DNA from: Acidobacteriaceae bacterium
GTDB lineage: Bacteria > Acidobacteriota > Terriglobia > Terriglobales > Acidobacteriaceae
Assembly (NCBI GenBank): GCA_003165075.1
Contig: PLSM01000108.1
Coordinates: 1 to 64,000, forward strand
Length of the DNA: 64,000 nucleotides
Direction: 5' to 3'
Position numbers and translations under genes: made by a program. Positions 28,921-40,868 of the stretch are shown one piece after another. How positions within the stretch are numbered: the first letter of the stretch is position 1; each line of letters opens with the position of its first letter. The notes beneath the pieces were generated by a model. The model was not told the origin of the DNA and did not search any database. It saw nothing but the letters and a program-made list of their open reading frames with translations.

Positions 28921-28950
28921 AGAAAGGGCCGCCTTCGAGCGGCCCTTTCT
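28921..28950. terminator. Intrinsic, probably bidirectional terminator
   Basis: agaaagggccgc-cttcga-gcggccctttct, 12-bp perfect stem between convergent genes. Confidence 0.85.
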
Positions 28951-28976
28951 GCTTCTCACAAATATCGAAGAATGTC

Positions 28977-29453
28977 CTAACGATTGATGCCGGAAGCCGC
29001 GGCAAAACCGGCAGCCTGCGTCGAAGTAGCGGCACTTGTTAGCGGAGGCGGTTCGTTGAACGACGTCTCCTTGCCGTTGATGGCGCCAGAGTAGTCGGGG
29101 CCAAGGCCCAGCTTTTTCAGGGCGCGCGAGTCGGGCATTAGCTTGGTCTGCCAGCCCTGATCGGCCTGGTACTTCTGCATTGCGGCCTCGGTGGTGGAGT
29201 CCCACGCGCCAGTTGGCTCACCAGAGAGATAGTGCTCGCGGATGAGCGCCTGCTGAATCTCGGTCACCCGGGCCGGTTCAATGGACTGTTGGCCGTGCAA
29301 GCGATGCGACTGCTTGACTGCCTTCTTATGGGTCTTATGTGAATGGCTGCTGGCCGAAAGCCGATGTGCGTTTGCGGCGTAGGCTGGTAACGCTGCCAAT
29401 GCCGCCGACAACACAAACGCCAGACTGGCTCGAAATGAAAGCACGCTGGTCAC
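28977..29453 (-). CDS. Exported peptidoglycan-binding-domain-like protein
   Basis: Signal peptide; IQQALIREHYLSGEPTGAWDSTTEAAMQKYQADQGWQ resembles PG_binding_1. Confidence 0.7.
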   Translation of the reverse strand: MTSVLSFRASLAFVLSAALAALPAYAANAHRLSASSHSHKTHKKAVKQSHRLHGQQSIEPARVTEIQQALIREHYLSGEPTGAWDSTTEAAMQKYQADQGWQTKLMPDSRALKKLGLGPDYSGAINGKETSFNEPPPLTSAATSTQAAGFAAASGINR

Positions 29454-29706
29454 CCTCCGCCACTAGATTCCAGGACTGTTCTGTCCATTCTAATGGACCC
29501 CAATGCAATATGACAACGAATTGCTGCCCGAAAATGGCGCGATCAAGGCCAATCCCGAGATGAGCGGCTGCCAAACCACCGGTCATTTCAACGCCGATTC
29601 GGCGCCGGCTTTGTCGCAGGGCGGCTAACCATGAAGGCCGCGCCGCCTTGCGATCTGTCCCAGTCCGGGGCGGTTCGATTCTCGCTCCGAACTCGGTTGT
29701 GGACTA

Positions 29707-31350
<1,644 letters not shown>

Positions 31351-31592
31351 ACGTTCGATGACCTCGTTTGATCACCAGCCCCAAGGGCTGGAATGTTCAA
31401 TGCAGCGTCTATCAGTATATCCAGTCGCGGCCACTCCCGTCCGGCTGCTTCGTAGCCTGCACAGGGACATCGGTCCACAGCCCAAATGCTGTGGGGAACC
31501 AGCCGCTGGACAAGGCAATCCACAAACTGTTCCTTATGTTTAGACGCAAATGCGCGCAAAAGAGTCCAAAATTCTCCGTGCTACCATCCGGC

Positions 31593-33083
31593 ATGGATTC
31601 TTTGCGGAAGTGTTGTGCATTGATAGTGATCGGGGTGTTGGCGTCAGGCATGGGAACAAGATGTTCTACTGCACAGAATGCCCCGGCGTCTCCTCAGTCC
31701 ACGATTCTGGACCGGCTGCTGGCTGGCGGCAAGAGCGCCTGGACGCCGGAACAGATTGAGGCGATGGAACGGTTGCGTGACGCAGCGCTCAAAAATCCCT
31801 ATGCGCTGGACGAACTGCGCCACCTGACCGACAACATAGGGCCGCGTTTGAGTGGCTCTCCGCAGGCACAGCAGGCCGTGGACTACATTGCCCAGGAAAT
31901 GCGGGCTCTGGGCGCGGAGGTGACGCTGGAGAAGGCCATGGTGCCGCACTGGGTGCGCGGGGTGGAAACGGCAGAGGTGGTTTCATGGCCCGGCCAGGCA
32001 CCCGGCGCTTCGCAGAAGGTTGTGCTGACAGCGCTGGGCGGCAGCGTGGCGACTCCTGCGGAGGGACTCACCGCGGAGGTGGTGGTGGTGGATGACTGGC
32101 AACAACTCCACGCGCTGCCGGCCGGCACGGTGAAGGGTAAGATCCTGCTCTTCAACCATAAGTTCGATAAGGAACTGGCCGCCGAAGGCCACGGCGGCGA
32201 GGCTTATGGAGGCGGGGTGGTTTATCGCGGCGAAGGGCCGTCCGCGGGGGCGGCGCTGGGTGCGGTCGCCGTGCTGGTACGCTCGGTGGGCGGCGCGGAC
32301 TACCGCCTTCCGCATACCGGCCTCACCGATTATGCGCCGGACGTGGCAAAGATCCCGGCAGCCGCGGTGGCGGCGGAGGATGCGGACCTGCTGAAGGACC
32401 TGGCCGGGCAGGGGCCGGTGACGCTGCACCTGACGCTGACCCCGCAAACACTGCCCTATGCCCAGAGCTACAACGTAATTGCGGACTGGAAGGGAAGCGA
32501 GCATCCTGAGCAACTGGTGGTCGTCTCAGGCCACCTGGATTCCTGGGATCTGGGCACGGGAGCCATCGACGACGGCGCGGGAGTGACGGTCTCGATGCAG
32601 GCGATTCACCTGCTGAAAGTACTGGGGATCCATCCCCGGCGGACAGTGCGGTTCATTGCATGGATGAGCGAGGAAGAAGGGTCCGAAGGGGCGGCAGCCT
32701 ACATCGCCGAGCACGGCACGGAGGCAGCCAACCACATCGGGGCCATTGAGAGCGACCTTGGCGCGGATCATCCCACCGGCATCTACTGCGCCGGCAGACA
32801 TGACCTGAGCCAGTGGCTGCGGCCGGTGGGCCAGGTACTGGATGCCATCGGCGCCGGAGGCCTGGTGGATGCAGGGGGCACGGGCGAGGATATCTCCGGC
32901 CTTACGGAAAAGGGCGTGCCCAGCTTCGCGCCGGTGCAGGACAGCCGCTTCTACTTCAACTACCACCACACCGCGGCAGACACCTTCGACAAAGTAGACC
33001 CAAGGCACTTGAATGAGAATGCCGCGGTGATGGCAGTCCTGGCCTACGCGCTTGCGGACTCAGCGGAGCCGGCGCCGCGGTAG
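31593..33083 (+). CDS. M28-type aminopeptidase with PA-like domain
   Basis: VVSGHLDSWDLGTGAIDDGAGVTVSMQAI, RFIAWMSEEEGSEGAAAY; signal-like N-terminus from the ATG at 31593. Confidence 0.87.
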   Translation: MDSLRKCCALIVIGVLASGMGTRCSTAQNAPASPQSTILDRLLAGGKSAWTPEQIEAMERLRDAALKNPYALDELRHLTDNIGPRLSGSPQAQQAVDYIAQEMRALGAEVTLEKAMVPHWVRGVETAEVVSWPGQAPGASQKVVLTALGGSVATPAEGLTAEVVVVDDWQQLHALPAGTVKGKILLFNHKFDKELAAEGHGGEAYGGGVVYRGEGPSAGAALGAVAVLVRSVGGADYRLPHTGLTDYAPDVAKIPAAAVAAEDADLLKDLAGQGPVTLHLTLTPQTLPYAQSYNVIADWKGSEHPEQLVVVSGHLDSWDLGTGAIDDGAGVTVSMQAIHLLKVLGIHPRRTVRFIAWMSEEEGSEGAAAYIAEHGTEAANHIGAIESDLGADHPTGIYCAGRHDLSQWLRPVGQVLDAIGAGGLVDAGGTGEDISGLTEKGVPSFAPVQDSRFYFNYHHTAADTFDKVDPRHLNENAAVMAVLAYALADSAEPAPR

Positions 33084-33119
33084 TAGTCGAACAGAGATCA
33101 AGGCGTCGGAGAGCCGTGC

Positions 33120-33704
33120 CTAGTTGGAAATCACCATCCGAGACGTGCTGCTGATGTTCAGCGTCGTTATCTTCCAGTAAGGGATACTTAGCGGGAAGGC
33201 GTACGTCACCTGCACCTGCACCGCATTTTTCGGGACGTTGCAAATGCCCGAGGTGCATTGTGACCATGTGGCCGGAGGTGGGGTTGGGGTCCACCAGGTT
33301 GTGTTCACGGTCATGTGAGCCGTTGAATTGATGCCGGGGTAGCCTAGATCCTGCACATAGGTCTGAATCTGGGCTGCGGTTGCATTGCAGTTCGTCAGTA
33401 CCGAGCAGGACGAACCGCGGACAACGGCATACCGGGTACCCTCCCGGGCAGCATCGGCGATGTAGTGAAAGGTATAGAGCGCAAGGGACATTTCAATGAT
33501 TCCAAACAGCATGGCAAGCAGGAGAGTAAGGGACAGTGCCATCTCGACCATCGTTGCGCCATCCTCGCCGTGAACTCCCCGGCGACCCTGCGAAAGTCCT
33601 TTGTTGTCGCCGGTCTCCCGTGCAACAACGAGACGACTGAGACCTCGACGCAACCTGAGTGTCGTCTTAGCTTCCCCCAGGCTTGCGTTCTTCAGGTGCA
33701 TCAC
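33120..33704 (-). CDS. TadE-like pilus assembly protein
   Basis: EDGATMVEMALSLTLLLAMLFGIIEMSLALYTFHYIADAAREGTRYAVVRG. Confidence 0.85.
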   Translation of the reverse strand: MMHLKNASLGEAKTTLRLRRGLSRLVVARETGDNKGLSQGRRGVHGEDGATMVEMALSLTLLLAMLFGIIEMSLALYTFHYIADAAREGTRYAVVRGSSCSVLTNCNATAAQIQTYVQDLGYPGINSTAHMTVNTTWWTPTPPPATWSQCTSGICNVPKNAVQVQVTYAFPLSIPYWKITTLNISSTSRMVISN

Positions 33705-34201
33705 TGCAGGACCTTCTGGACCGCCTGTCCGCGAAGCGTGAATGTTGATGGAATCCCCGGCAAGTGAATCAAGGGATCGACGGTAGCTTGCGTCTTCACC
33801 GTAAGGATCGTCTCAATGCTCACCCCTGGACTGCAGTCCGTTGACAGGCAAGTCGAAGCGCTCCCATCTGAGCAAATGCAGGATTTCGAAGCGGTCGCGA
33901 TCAGCAGTCCCGATGCCAGATCGGGTGCATCATTTTGGGCTGCCGCCTGTATGCCGGCTGTGTCCGCAGCCTCGATGGGGCTCTGCGCACCATATTGAAC
34001 ACCTGCCATGGCCGCGTTTGACACCTCGATGCTCGCATAGGACACCCTGGCAAATTCCGCTGCTGCCACCAGGAGCAGCACCAAGGCCGGAAGAGTAAGC
34101 GCAAGTTCCACGAGCGCCTGCCCTTTCTCCTCTTTAATTCTGTCGCATAGATGCAAAACGGAGTGCTCCCTGTTGCGATTACGGGCCCTAGAAATTTGCA
34201 T
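33701..34201 (-). CDS. TadE-like pilus assembly protein
   Basis: EKGQALVELALTLPALVLLLVAAAEFARVSYASIEVSNAAMAGVQYG; overlaps the next CDS by 4 nt. Confidence 0.85.
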   Translation of the reverse strand: MQISRARNRNREHSVLHLCDRIKEEKGQALVELALTLPALVLLLVAAAEFARVSYASIEVSNAAMAGVQYGAQSPIEAADTAGIQAAAQNDAPDLASGLLIATASKSCICSDGSASTCLSTDCSPGVSIETILTVKTQATVDPLIHLPGIPSTFTLRGQAVQKVLQ

Positions 34202-34203
34202 GG

Positions 34204-35541
34204 TTACTCCACCATCGCGAGTTTTCCGAGCACGGAATTGGGGTTGGTCACTACGGCGTAATTTGTATCCGTGATACTTCCGCTTCCGGTAAGGCTAAGG
34301 GAATCCACGATGATATCCAAGGACACTGTCATACTGCCAGACCCGGTCAAAGTCATGGCCGCTCCGGGGGCATAAACGATGCCTTGAATGATCGCGCTGC
34401 CGGAACCGGTGAGTGACACCGCCTGGGTGTCACCCGGTGGCTGGTAAATCAGAACGCCGTTATACGGTCCTGAAGTCGGCGCTGTTAGGTCCTCGCTGCC
34501 ACTTCCAGTGATAGTGCTGCCGCCTTCCGTGTAGAAGCTGACGCTTGTCCCAGTGAGAGCGCCCGACCCGGTTAGGCCAAGGTTGCCGCCGACAATATAT
34601 TCCCCCGAGCCAAGCGTCAGCGATCCGCTCCCGGTGGTGGTAAAGTTTCCGCTGATCGTGTAATTCCCAGCCCCAAGAATCAGCGATCCGCTCCCGGTAT
34701 TGCTGAGATTCCCGTTGATGATGTAGTTCCCGGGGGTAAGCGTCAGCGTCCCGCTTCCGCTATTGGAAATTGAGGTATAGGTTCCCGGCCCGATCGAATT
34801 ATTCGTGGAGCCACTGAAACTCGGGTTGCAATTTGACGAGCAGGTCCCCGTTGGAATGGCCGGCGGCGTCAGATTAAGGGGGTTGGCCGCAGGGGCCATT
34901 CCAGTTACCGGTGTAGGATTGATACTTCCCGACCCGGTTTCGCTGTAGTTGCCGGCAACGCCGATGGACAGGGCGCTTATCGAGCCGCTTCCTGTCAGCT
35001 TCAGTGCATTCGAAGCGCTGGAGTCGTCGTAAATTTTACACATACTTGCTGTCAGGGCCCCGGACCCGGTCAAGGAGACATCTGATCCTGATCTGGCCAG
35101 CGTCCAAATGCACCCAGCACCGCTGCCGGAGCCGGCCACCGCTCGGGAGCCTACCGTGGTGGAAGTTTTGCCGGACAGCATTCCCATAAAAAAGGTCGAA
35201 TTCGGCTGGGTGACGACAGCCTCAACGAAACCGTCGAATCCGGCATAGTTTCCGTACTTTGGAGGGATGTTGATTGCAACCACGGCTCCGCCAGTCCCGT
35301 TCGTCACTCCGTTCGCGCTAGCGGCCGCCGCGCCGGCTGTCTGAGCCGACGAAACTGAACTGTTGTACTTGTAATCCAGCGCCCCGGCAACGGCGGCGGC
35401 GTCGGCCGCAATCTGCGCGTTGCGCTTGGCGCGGAAGAGAATTCCAACATCAATGGCCAACGCTAAAAAACCCAGCAGCAGAGTCATAGAAAGAAGAGTA
35501 AATACGATCACTTGCCCGCATTCTTCGTCTCGCACTGTCAT
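34204..35541 (-). CDS. TadG-like protein with a C-terminal TGSGS repeat domain
   Basis: N-terminal CGQVIVFTLLSMTLLLGFLALAIDVGILFRAKRNAQIAADAAAVAGA (TadE/G-like), then repeated TGSGS-LxLGxGxYxIxGN units. Confidence 0.82.
   Translation of the reverse strand: MTVRDEECGQVIVFTLLSMTLLLGFLALAIDVGILFRAKRNAQIAADAAAVAGALDYKYNSSVSSAQTAGAAAASANGVTNGTGGAVVAINIPPKYGNYAGFDGFVEAVVTQPNSTFFMGMLSGKTSTTVGSRAVAGSGSGAGCIWTLARSGSDVSLTGSGALTASMCKIYDDSSASNALKLTGSGSISALSIGVAGNYSETGSGSINPTPVTGMAPAANPLNLTPPAIPTGTCSSNCNPSFSGSTNNSIGPGTYTSISNSGSGTLTLTPGNYIINGNLSNTGSGSLILGAGNYTISGNFTTTGSGSLTLGSGEYIVGGNLGLTGSGALTGTSVSFYTEGGSTITGSGSEDLTAPTSGPYNGVLIYQPPGDTQAVSLTGSGSAIIQGIVYAPGAAMTLTGSGSMTVSLDIIVDSLSLTGSGSITDTNYAVVTNPNSVLGKLAMVE
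34618..34806 (-). repeat. 63-bp (21-aa) tandem repeats within the TadG-like CDS
   Basis: cagcgatccgctcccggt at 34618 and 34681 and a diverged copy cagcgtcccgcttccgct at 34744: 63-bp spacing. Confidence 0.75.
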
Positions 35542-36069
35542 GCCTTCTCCAAATTGTGCCGTTGTCTTGTGGATTGACGTATCGACCCCTACTTAACAGA
35601 GTCTGCGAGTCACTAGGCTAGGCCCGCGAGGGCGATGTGCACCCGAGTTTCCATCCTCTCGCTTCATCGGGCAAAAGTACATGGAACAAAAGGGTAAAAT
35701 CGAGGAATCTTTAGTAATGTGTAGTCGGTGCCCTGAGATGTACCTGGAACCAGAATCCAGCGACCGCAAAGTTCACTCCGGCGATTCTGGTAGCGGCCAA
35801 AACTCTGTGTCGATGAGTTTCACTGAGATGGGAAGGACTTAAGACACCACATTGCCGTATCGCCGCCTGCTGAAGAGCAGACCGGGGAACTGCACGTCGC
35901 CCCGGCGTCTAGGCTAACTTGCCACCGTTTACCGCCGACCACGCGGGCAGCGCAATAAAAAACCTCAGAAAGCCTCATTTCATTCAGGATTGCCACTTCG
36001 AAATCAAAGGGCGAAACGCCGGATGGCAGATAGCGCGTATCAGGCAAAGTCTGCCGCTTGATTCTCTTA

Positions 36070-36534
36070 CTAACGAGCCACGACCGCATCTGGCTGGTCA
36101 TTTGCCGATGCGCTCACGCTGTCGCTTGCAACCGATGGATGGTCCGGCGCTGTGCCGTGACTATGCTCTGTAGCCATGCGATCCCATCGCATCGCCTCCG
36201 CTTCATCCCTGGCGACTCCCAAACCGTCGCGGTAAAGATGGTCGACTTTCTTCTGAGCTTCCGCAAGTCCCTGATCCGTGGCCATGCGAAAGAACTTCAG
36301 CGCTTCAGAGTAGTCCCTGGTGACGCCTAGTCCTTCAAAGTAGAATCGCCCAATTTCGTTCTGAGCCGGCGCATATCGCTGATCCGCGGCCACATGAAAC
36401 CACTTCAGCGCCTCTTGGTTGTCCCGGTCGGCCCCTAGCCGTTGGAATAAGACAGGCCAACATGGTATTGGGCGTCCGCCACCCCTTTGCGGTGCTTGCG
36501 CCTGCCTGTGCGGTTGCTGTCGCGACTGCGGCAC
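36070..36534 (-). pseudogene. Sel1/TPR-repeat protein remnant with frameshift
   Basis: AKGVADAQYHVGLSYSNG in one frame runs into LGADRDNQEALKWFHVAADQRYAPAQNEIGRFYFEGLGVTRDYSEALKFF in another at about 36436-36440. Confidence 0.65.
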
Positions 36535-36728
36535 GCTTCACTTCCAGTGCGCAGCAGGCTCTTCACAAGACGGCTCGGATCTCACATTTGCATCGGCGAG
36601 ACTCCGTGCCAATTCTGATTGTTTCAGCGGCCTGCGGCCGACCGCTGTACTCTGAAAATTGCAGTGCCGGAAAACGCGGGGGGCGGTCCCTGCGTCCAAT
36701 GCGTAACAAGTCAAATTGAGGCGGGTTC

Positions 36729-37835
36729 ATGGCGTTCATTTCACTTTCCCCCCATGACTGGATGATCGGAATCTTTCTCTTCTGCGCCGTGGTGGTCTTC
36801 GGCAACGGAATCCACTACCTGGTGTTTCGCCTGGTGCGCAAAGACCTGGCGGCGCCGCGCCGGGAGAGGCTGGGGGTACGCAAATATCTGGCCAGGCCGG
36901 CGCGGGCGGTCTTCCTGACCATCGGGCTGCTGATTGTTCTTCCCCTTGTTCCCAAAGTTCCCGATCTGATTCGCGACCGGATCGAGCAGTATGCCGGCAT
37001 TGTGCTGGTGCTGCTGCTGGGCTGGTTGGCTATTGGCGGCGTGTATGTGTTCCAGGCGCTGATGCTTGGCCGGTTTGACGTGAAGGTGGCCGACAATCTG
37101 CGCGCCCGGCGAGTGCACACGCAGATGCTGTTCTTCCGGCGAATGCTGATCGGCCTGGTGGTGATCCTGGATAGCGGCGGGCTACTGTGGAGCCTCCATG
37201 ACGAGCGGCTGTGGAAGTACGGCACCGGGCTGCTGGCCTCTGCGGGCGTGGCTTCATTGTTGCTGGCGCTGGCGGCCAAGTCGACCGCGTCGAACCTGAT
37301 TGCCGGAATGCAGATTGCCCTGAGCGAGCCGATCCGCATCGACGATGTGGTGGTGCTGGAAGGGGAGTGGGGGCGGATTGAGGAGATTACCAGCACTTAC
37401 GTGGTGGTGAAGATATGGGACGAGCGAAGGTTGGTGGTGCCGCTGAGCTACTTCATCGAGCATCCCTTCCAGAACTGGACGCGCAAGAGAAGTGACATCC
37501 TGGGCACGGCATTCCTTTATGTGGACTATTCGGTGCCCGTCGAGCCGCTGCGTGAAGAGCTTGCGCGGGTGGTGCGCGATTCGCCGCTGTGGGACAAGCG
37601 GGTGTGCGTGTTGCAGGTAACCAACCTTACCGAGCGGACGATGGAGCTGCGCTGCCTGGTCAGTTCCATCGGCTCCGCGGAGAGCTTTGACCTGCGCTGC
37701 GTGGTGCGCGAGAAGATGATCGAGTTCCTGCGGGAGAACTACCCCAGCGCATTGCCAACTCTACGTTTCCAGATGCCGGAAGCTGGAGCGCGTGCCCTGG
37801 AGGCCGATGTCTTGCAGGCAAGCCGGCGGGACTAA
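36729..37835 (+). CDS. MscS-family mechanosensitive channel
   Basis: LLALAAKSTASNLIAGMQIALSEPIRIDDVVVLEGEWGRIEEITSTYVVVKIWDERRLVVPLSYF. Confidence 0.92.
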   Translation: MAFISLSPHDWMIGIFLFCAVVVFGNGIHYLVFRLVRKDLAAPRRERLGVRKYLARPARAVFLTIGLLIVLPLVPKVPDLIRDRIEQYAGIVLVLLLGWLAIGGVYVFQALMLGRFDVKVADNLRARRVHTQMLFFRRMLIGLVVILDSGGLLWSLHDERLWKYGTGLLASAGVASLLLALAAKSTASNLIAGMQIALSEPIRIDDVVVLEGEWGRIEEITSTYVVVKIWDERRLVVPLSYFIEHPFQNWTRKRSDILGTAFLYVDYSVPVEPLREELARVVRDSPLWDKRVCVLQVTNLTERTMELRCLVSSIGSAESFDLRCVVREKMIEFLRENYPSALPTLRFQMPEAGARALEADVLQASRRD

Positions 37836-39517
37836 GGCGCGCTAGGCGGATAGGCGCGCTGTCCGGCTACGAAGGTTTCCAGCACCTGGGTGCGGAGAAG
37901 GTCAGGCGCGTCAACTTTGTAGAGATCGCGATCAAGCAGAATAAAATCCGCGTCGTAGCCAGGCAGGAGCTTGCCTTTGCGCCTCTCGGCAAACTCGGCA
38001 TACGCGGAACCTTGCGTGTAGGCATAGAGAGCCTGGCCGCGGGTGAGCTTGTTCTGGGGGAAATAGGATTTGCTTCCCGCTTCGTTCTTGCGTGTCACGG
38101 CTGCATAGAGGCCCCGGAAGGGCGTGATGGGCTCAACGGGGTAGTCGGTGCCGAAGGCGAGAGGCACGCCGGCGTCGAGGAAGGACTTCCAGGCATAAGA
38201 GTAGGCGGCGCGCTGGGGGCCGAGACGGTCTTCGGCCCAGTTCATGTCCGTGAGCAGGTGGTTGGGCTGCATGGAGGCGATGACGCCAAGCTGTTTGAAG
38301 CGCGGGATGTCGGCAGGGTCGACGACCTGGGCGTGCTCGATGCGGTCGCGCGCAGTCCTGGAGACGCCGGGCTGCGAGTAGGCGTCGAGAGCCATGGCTG
38401 CGGCCTTGTCGCCGATGGCATGGAAGCCGAGTTGAAAGCCTGCCCTGGCCCGCACCACGGCCATCTTGTTGAGCTGCTCCTGCGTGTACTGGGGTAAGCC
38501 CGTATTGCCGGGGTCGTCGGAGAAGGGCGCTTTCATGGCAGCAGTGCGGGAGCCCAGCGAGCCATCCATGAAGCCCTTTAGCATGCCGGTATGCAGCATG
38601 GGGTCGTTCGGATCGTGGTGGGCGCGCATCTTCTTCAGTTGTTCAAGCGGGGCGGCAAAAGGCAGCCATTCGCTGATGCGGAGGTGAAGATCGCCCTCCT
38701 TTTCGATGTCCTCGAAGACCAGAAAGTCCTCCCAGTCGCTGAAGTCCTGCACACTGGTGACGCCGTGGGAGAGCGCGTCGGCCATAGCCAGTTCGTCCCC
38801 GCGGCGGCGCTCGTCCCGGCTGGGCGGGGGTATGACTTTGGAGACGAGGTCCTTGGCCGATTCGCGCAGAATGCCGGTGAGCTCGCCTTGGGAATCGAGA
38901 TCGATCGCGCTGCCTTGCGGAGGAGTGGTTTTGCTGGTGATGCCGGCGGCGGCCAAGGCGGCGGAGTTGGCGATGGCGATGTGACCGTCAATGCGGACAA
39001 GAAATGCGGGGTGACTCGCGGTGACCTGGTCGAGATCCTGGCGGGTAGGCAAGGTCTTCTGCGCCCAGAGGGTATGGTCCCAGCCACTTCCAATGAGCCA
39101 ATGGCCTGCCGGGGCTGCGTTGGCGAACGTTTTGACCTCGGTGAGCATTTCAGCGAGGGAACCGATGCCGGTGAGGTCGATATTGAGCTTGGTGCGCCCG
39201 GCTCCGCCCAGGTGAGTGTGCGCATCGTTGAATCCCGGAAAGACATAGGTGCCCGTGGACAAATCGCGGAGAACAGTCTTAGGTCGGGCAAGGCGAGTGA
39301 TTGCGTCGTTAGATCCCACGGCCAAGATCTTGCCCCCGCCCACCGCCATGGCTTCGACGGTCTGGGGTTTGCCCTCGGCCAGGCCAACACCCGTATAGAT
39401 GATGCCGTTGAAAAAGACGATTTCAGCGCGCAACGGAGGCTGTTTGGCGGGGGGCGCTTGAGCAGTGCAGATTGCGGCGGCAAGGAACGCAGCGAACAAG
39501 GCACAAGAGGCGCGCAT
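37832..39517 (-). CDS. Amidohydrolase family protein (YtcJ-like)
   Basis: YVFPGFNDAHTHLGGAG, RDRIEHAQVVDPADIPRFKQLGVIASMQPNHL, FGTDYPVEPITPFRGLYAAVTR. Confidence 0.92.
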   Translation of the reverse strand: MRASCALFAAFLAAAICTAQAPPAKQPPLRAEIVFFNGIIYTGVGLAEGKPQTVEAMAVGGGKILAVGSNDAITRLARPKTVLRDLSTGTYVFPGFNDAHTHLGGAGRTKLNIDLTGIGSLAEMLTEVKTFANAAPAGHWLIGSGWDHTLWAQKTLPTRQDLDQVTASHPAFLVRIDGHIAIANSAALAAAGITSKTTPPQGSAIDLDSQGELTGILRESAKDLVSKVIPPPSRDERRRGDELAMADALSHGVTSVQDFSDWEDFLVFEDIEKEGDLHLRISEWLPFAAPLEQLKKMRAHHDPNDPMLHTGMLKGFMDGSLGSRTAAMKAPFSDDPGNTGLPQYTQEQLNKMAVVRARAGFQLGFHAIGDKAAAMALDAYSQPGVSRTARDRIEHAQVVDPADIPRFKQLGVIASMQPNHLLTDMNWAEDRLGPQRAAYSYAWKSFLDAGVPLAFGTDYPVEPITPFRGLYAAVTRKNEAGSKSYFPQNKLTRGQALYAYTQGSAYAEFAERRKGKLLPGYDADFILLDRDLYKVDAPDLLRTQVLETFVAGQRAYPPSAP

Positions 39518-39539
39518 GGGCGGAGTGTAACAGGGGGCG

Positions 39540-40868
39540 CTACTGTTCCGCGGCCCAGTCGGTCGTGGCCAGGGTCAGGAGCAGCACCCTGCGCAGCCCG
39601 AGTTCGCGGGCCTTATCGGTGTACCACTCGGCGAGGGTATGGGCGCCGCCGCCTTCACCGCCGGCACCGATGGAAAGAGCTGGAACGCCGAGGGAGATGG
39701 GAATGTTGGCGTCAGTGGAGCCGAGGCGCAGGTCGGAGTGGAGGCCGAGGTGTCGGTCCACCGCCCGCAGAGTTTCAAGCAGTGGCGAATCGCCGGGGAG
39801 TTGAGCGGCGGGACGATCGCCGATGTTCTCGATGGTGAATGACAAGGTGCCGCGGCCGCGCGGCGAAGCGGCCTTGGCGATTGTGTTCCAGTACTCGACG
39901 GCGTCTTCGACGGCAGTGTGCAGCGTAGCCTCAAGCTGCATCAGTTCGACAGGGCTGGTGGAGCGGAAATCGATGGAGGCGGTGGCGCTTTCGGGAATGG
40001 AATTGACGCTGGTGCCTCCGTGGACGGTACCCAGGTTCAGAGTGGTGCGGGGCTCGGCGGGCAGCGGTGTCTGGGCCAGGATGGCAAGTGCGGAGGCGAG
40101 GGCCGCGATGGGGTTGGGCGTGCCCGCGTCAGTGAAGCTGTGACCGCCCGGACCGGCAATGGTGACCTGGAAGCGGCGGCTGCCCAGGGCCTGGGTCACC
40201 GCCGAGTCTGCACCGGCGCCGTCCAGAACGATGTGGGCCATGATGCGGCCGGCCAGTGCACCCTGGTCATAGAAGTGGCGCACGCCGCGCAGATTGCCTT
40301 CTCCCTCTTCGCCTACGTTGCCCAGCAAGATGAGGGGAGCGCGCAGCTCGATCTTGGAGTGCACGATGGCGTGGGCGATGGCCAGCATACCCACCACTCC
40401 GGCCCCGTTGTCGCAAGCGCCGGGTCCGCTCAGGCGGGAGTATCCATCCACCCTGCTCAGAGAGGGGTTCAGGGGCGTGTCAGCAGGAAAAACTGTGTCG
40501 AGGTGCGCGGAGAGCACTATAAGCGGACCGGTGCTTTCAGGAGGCAGTTTGGTGGCGGGCATGAAGCCGAGCACGTTGCCGATAGCGTCGGTCTGCACAT
40601 TGGCGATCCCGGCCTTGGCAAAGCGCGCTGCCAGCCACTCTGCGCGTGCCTGTTCGCCGAAAGGCGGTGCGGGAATTGCGGCCAGTTCGCGCTGCCAATC
40701 CATGATCATCTGGGGATTGTTGTGTAGCCAGCTGAATGCGGCATGGACAGGGCGCCGGGCCGCCAGCGCAGTGACCCTGGAGAATGCCGTGCTGTGGGAA
40801 AAAAGCGCCATGGCAGTGGTTTCAGGGTAACAGGGAGGGTCTGGACGCAGGTCTTGAATCTCAACCAT
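39540..40868 (-). CDS. M20-family metallopeptidase (true start possibly 40811)
   Basis: LIVLSAHLDTVFPADT, SGPGACDNGAGVVGMLAIAHA, GNVGEEGEGNLRGVRHF, GPGGHSFTD. Confidence 0.9.
   Translation of the reverse strand: MVEIQDLRPDPPCYPETTAMALFSHSTAFSRVTALAARRPVHAAFSWLHNNPQMIMDWQRELAAIPAPPFGEQARAEWLAARFAKAGIANVQTDAIGNVLGFMPATKLPPESTGPLIVLSAHLDTVFPADTPLNPSLSRVDGYSRLSGPGACDNGAGVVGMLAIAHAIVHSKIELRAPLILLGNVGEEGEGNLRGVRHFYDQGALAGRIMAHIVLDGAGADSAVTQALGSRRFQVTIAGPGGHSFTDAGTPNPIAALASALAILAQTPLPAEPRTTLNLGTVHGGTSVNSIPESATASIDFRSTSPVELMQLEATLHTAVEDAVEYWNTIAKAASPRGRGTLSFTIENIGDRPAAQLPGDSPLLETLRAVDRHLGLHSDLRLGSTDANIPISLGVPALSIGAGGEGGGAHTLAEWYTDKARELGLRRVLLLTLATTDWAAEQ

Noticed and set aside
35820-36101. 93-aa minus-strand ORF
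   Set aside because: No recognisable domain, intergenic location and no clear ribosome-binding site; cannot be supported.
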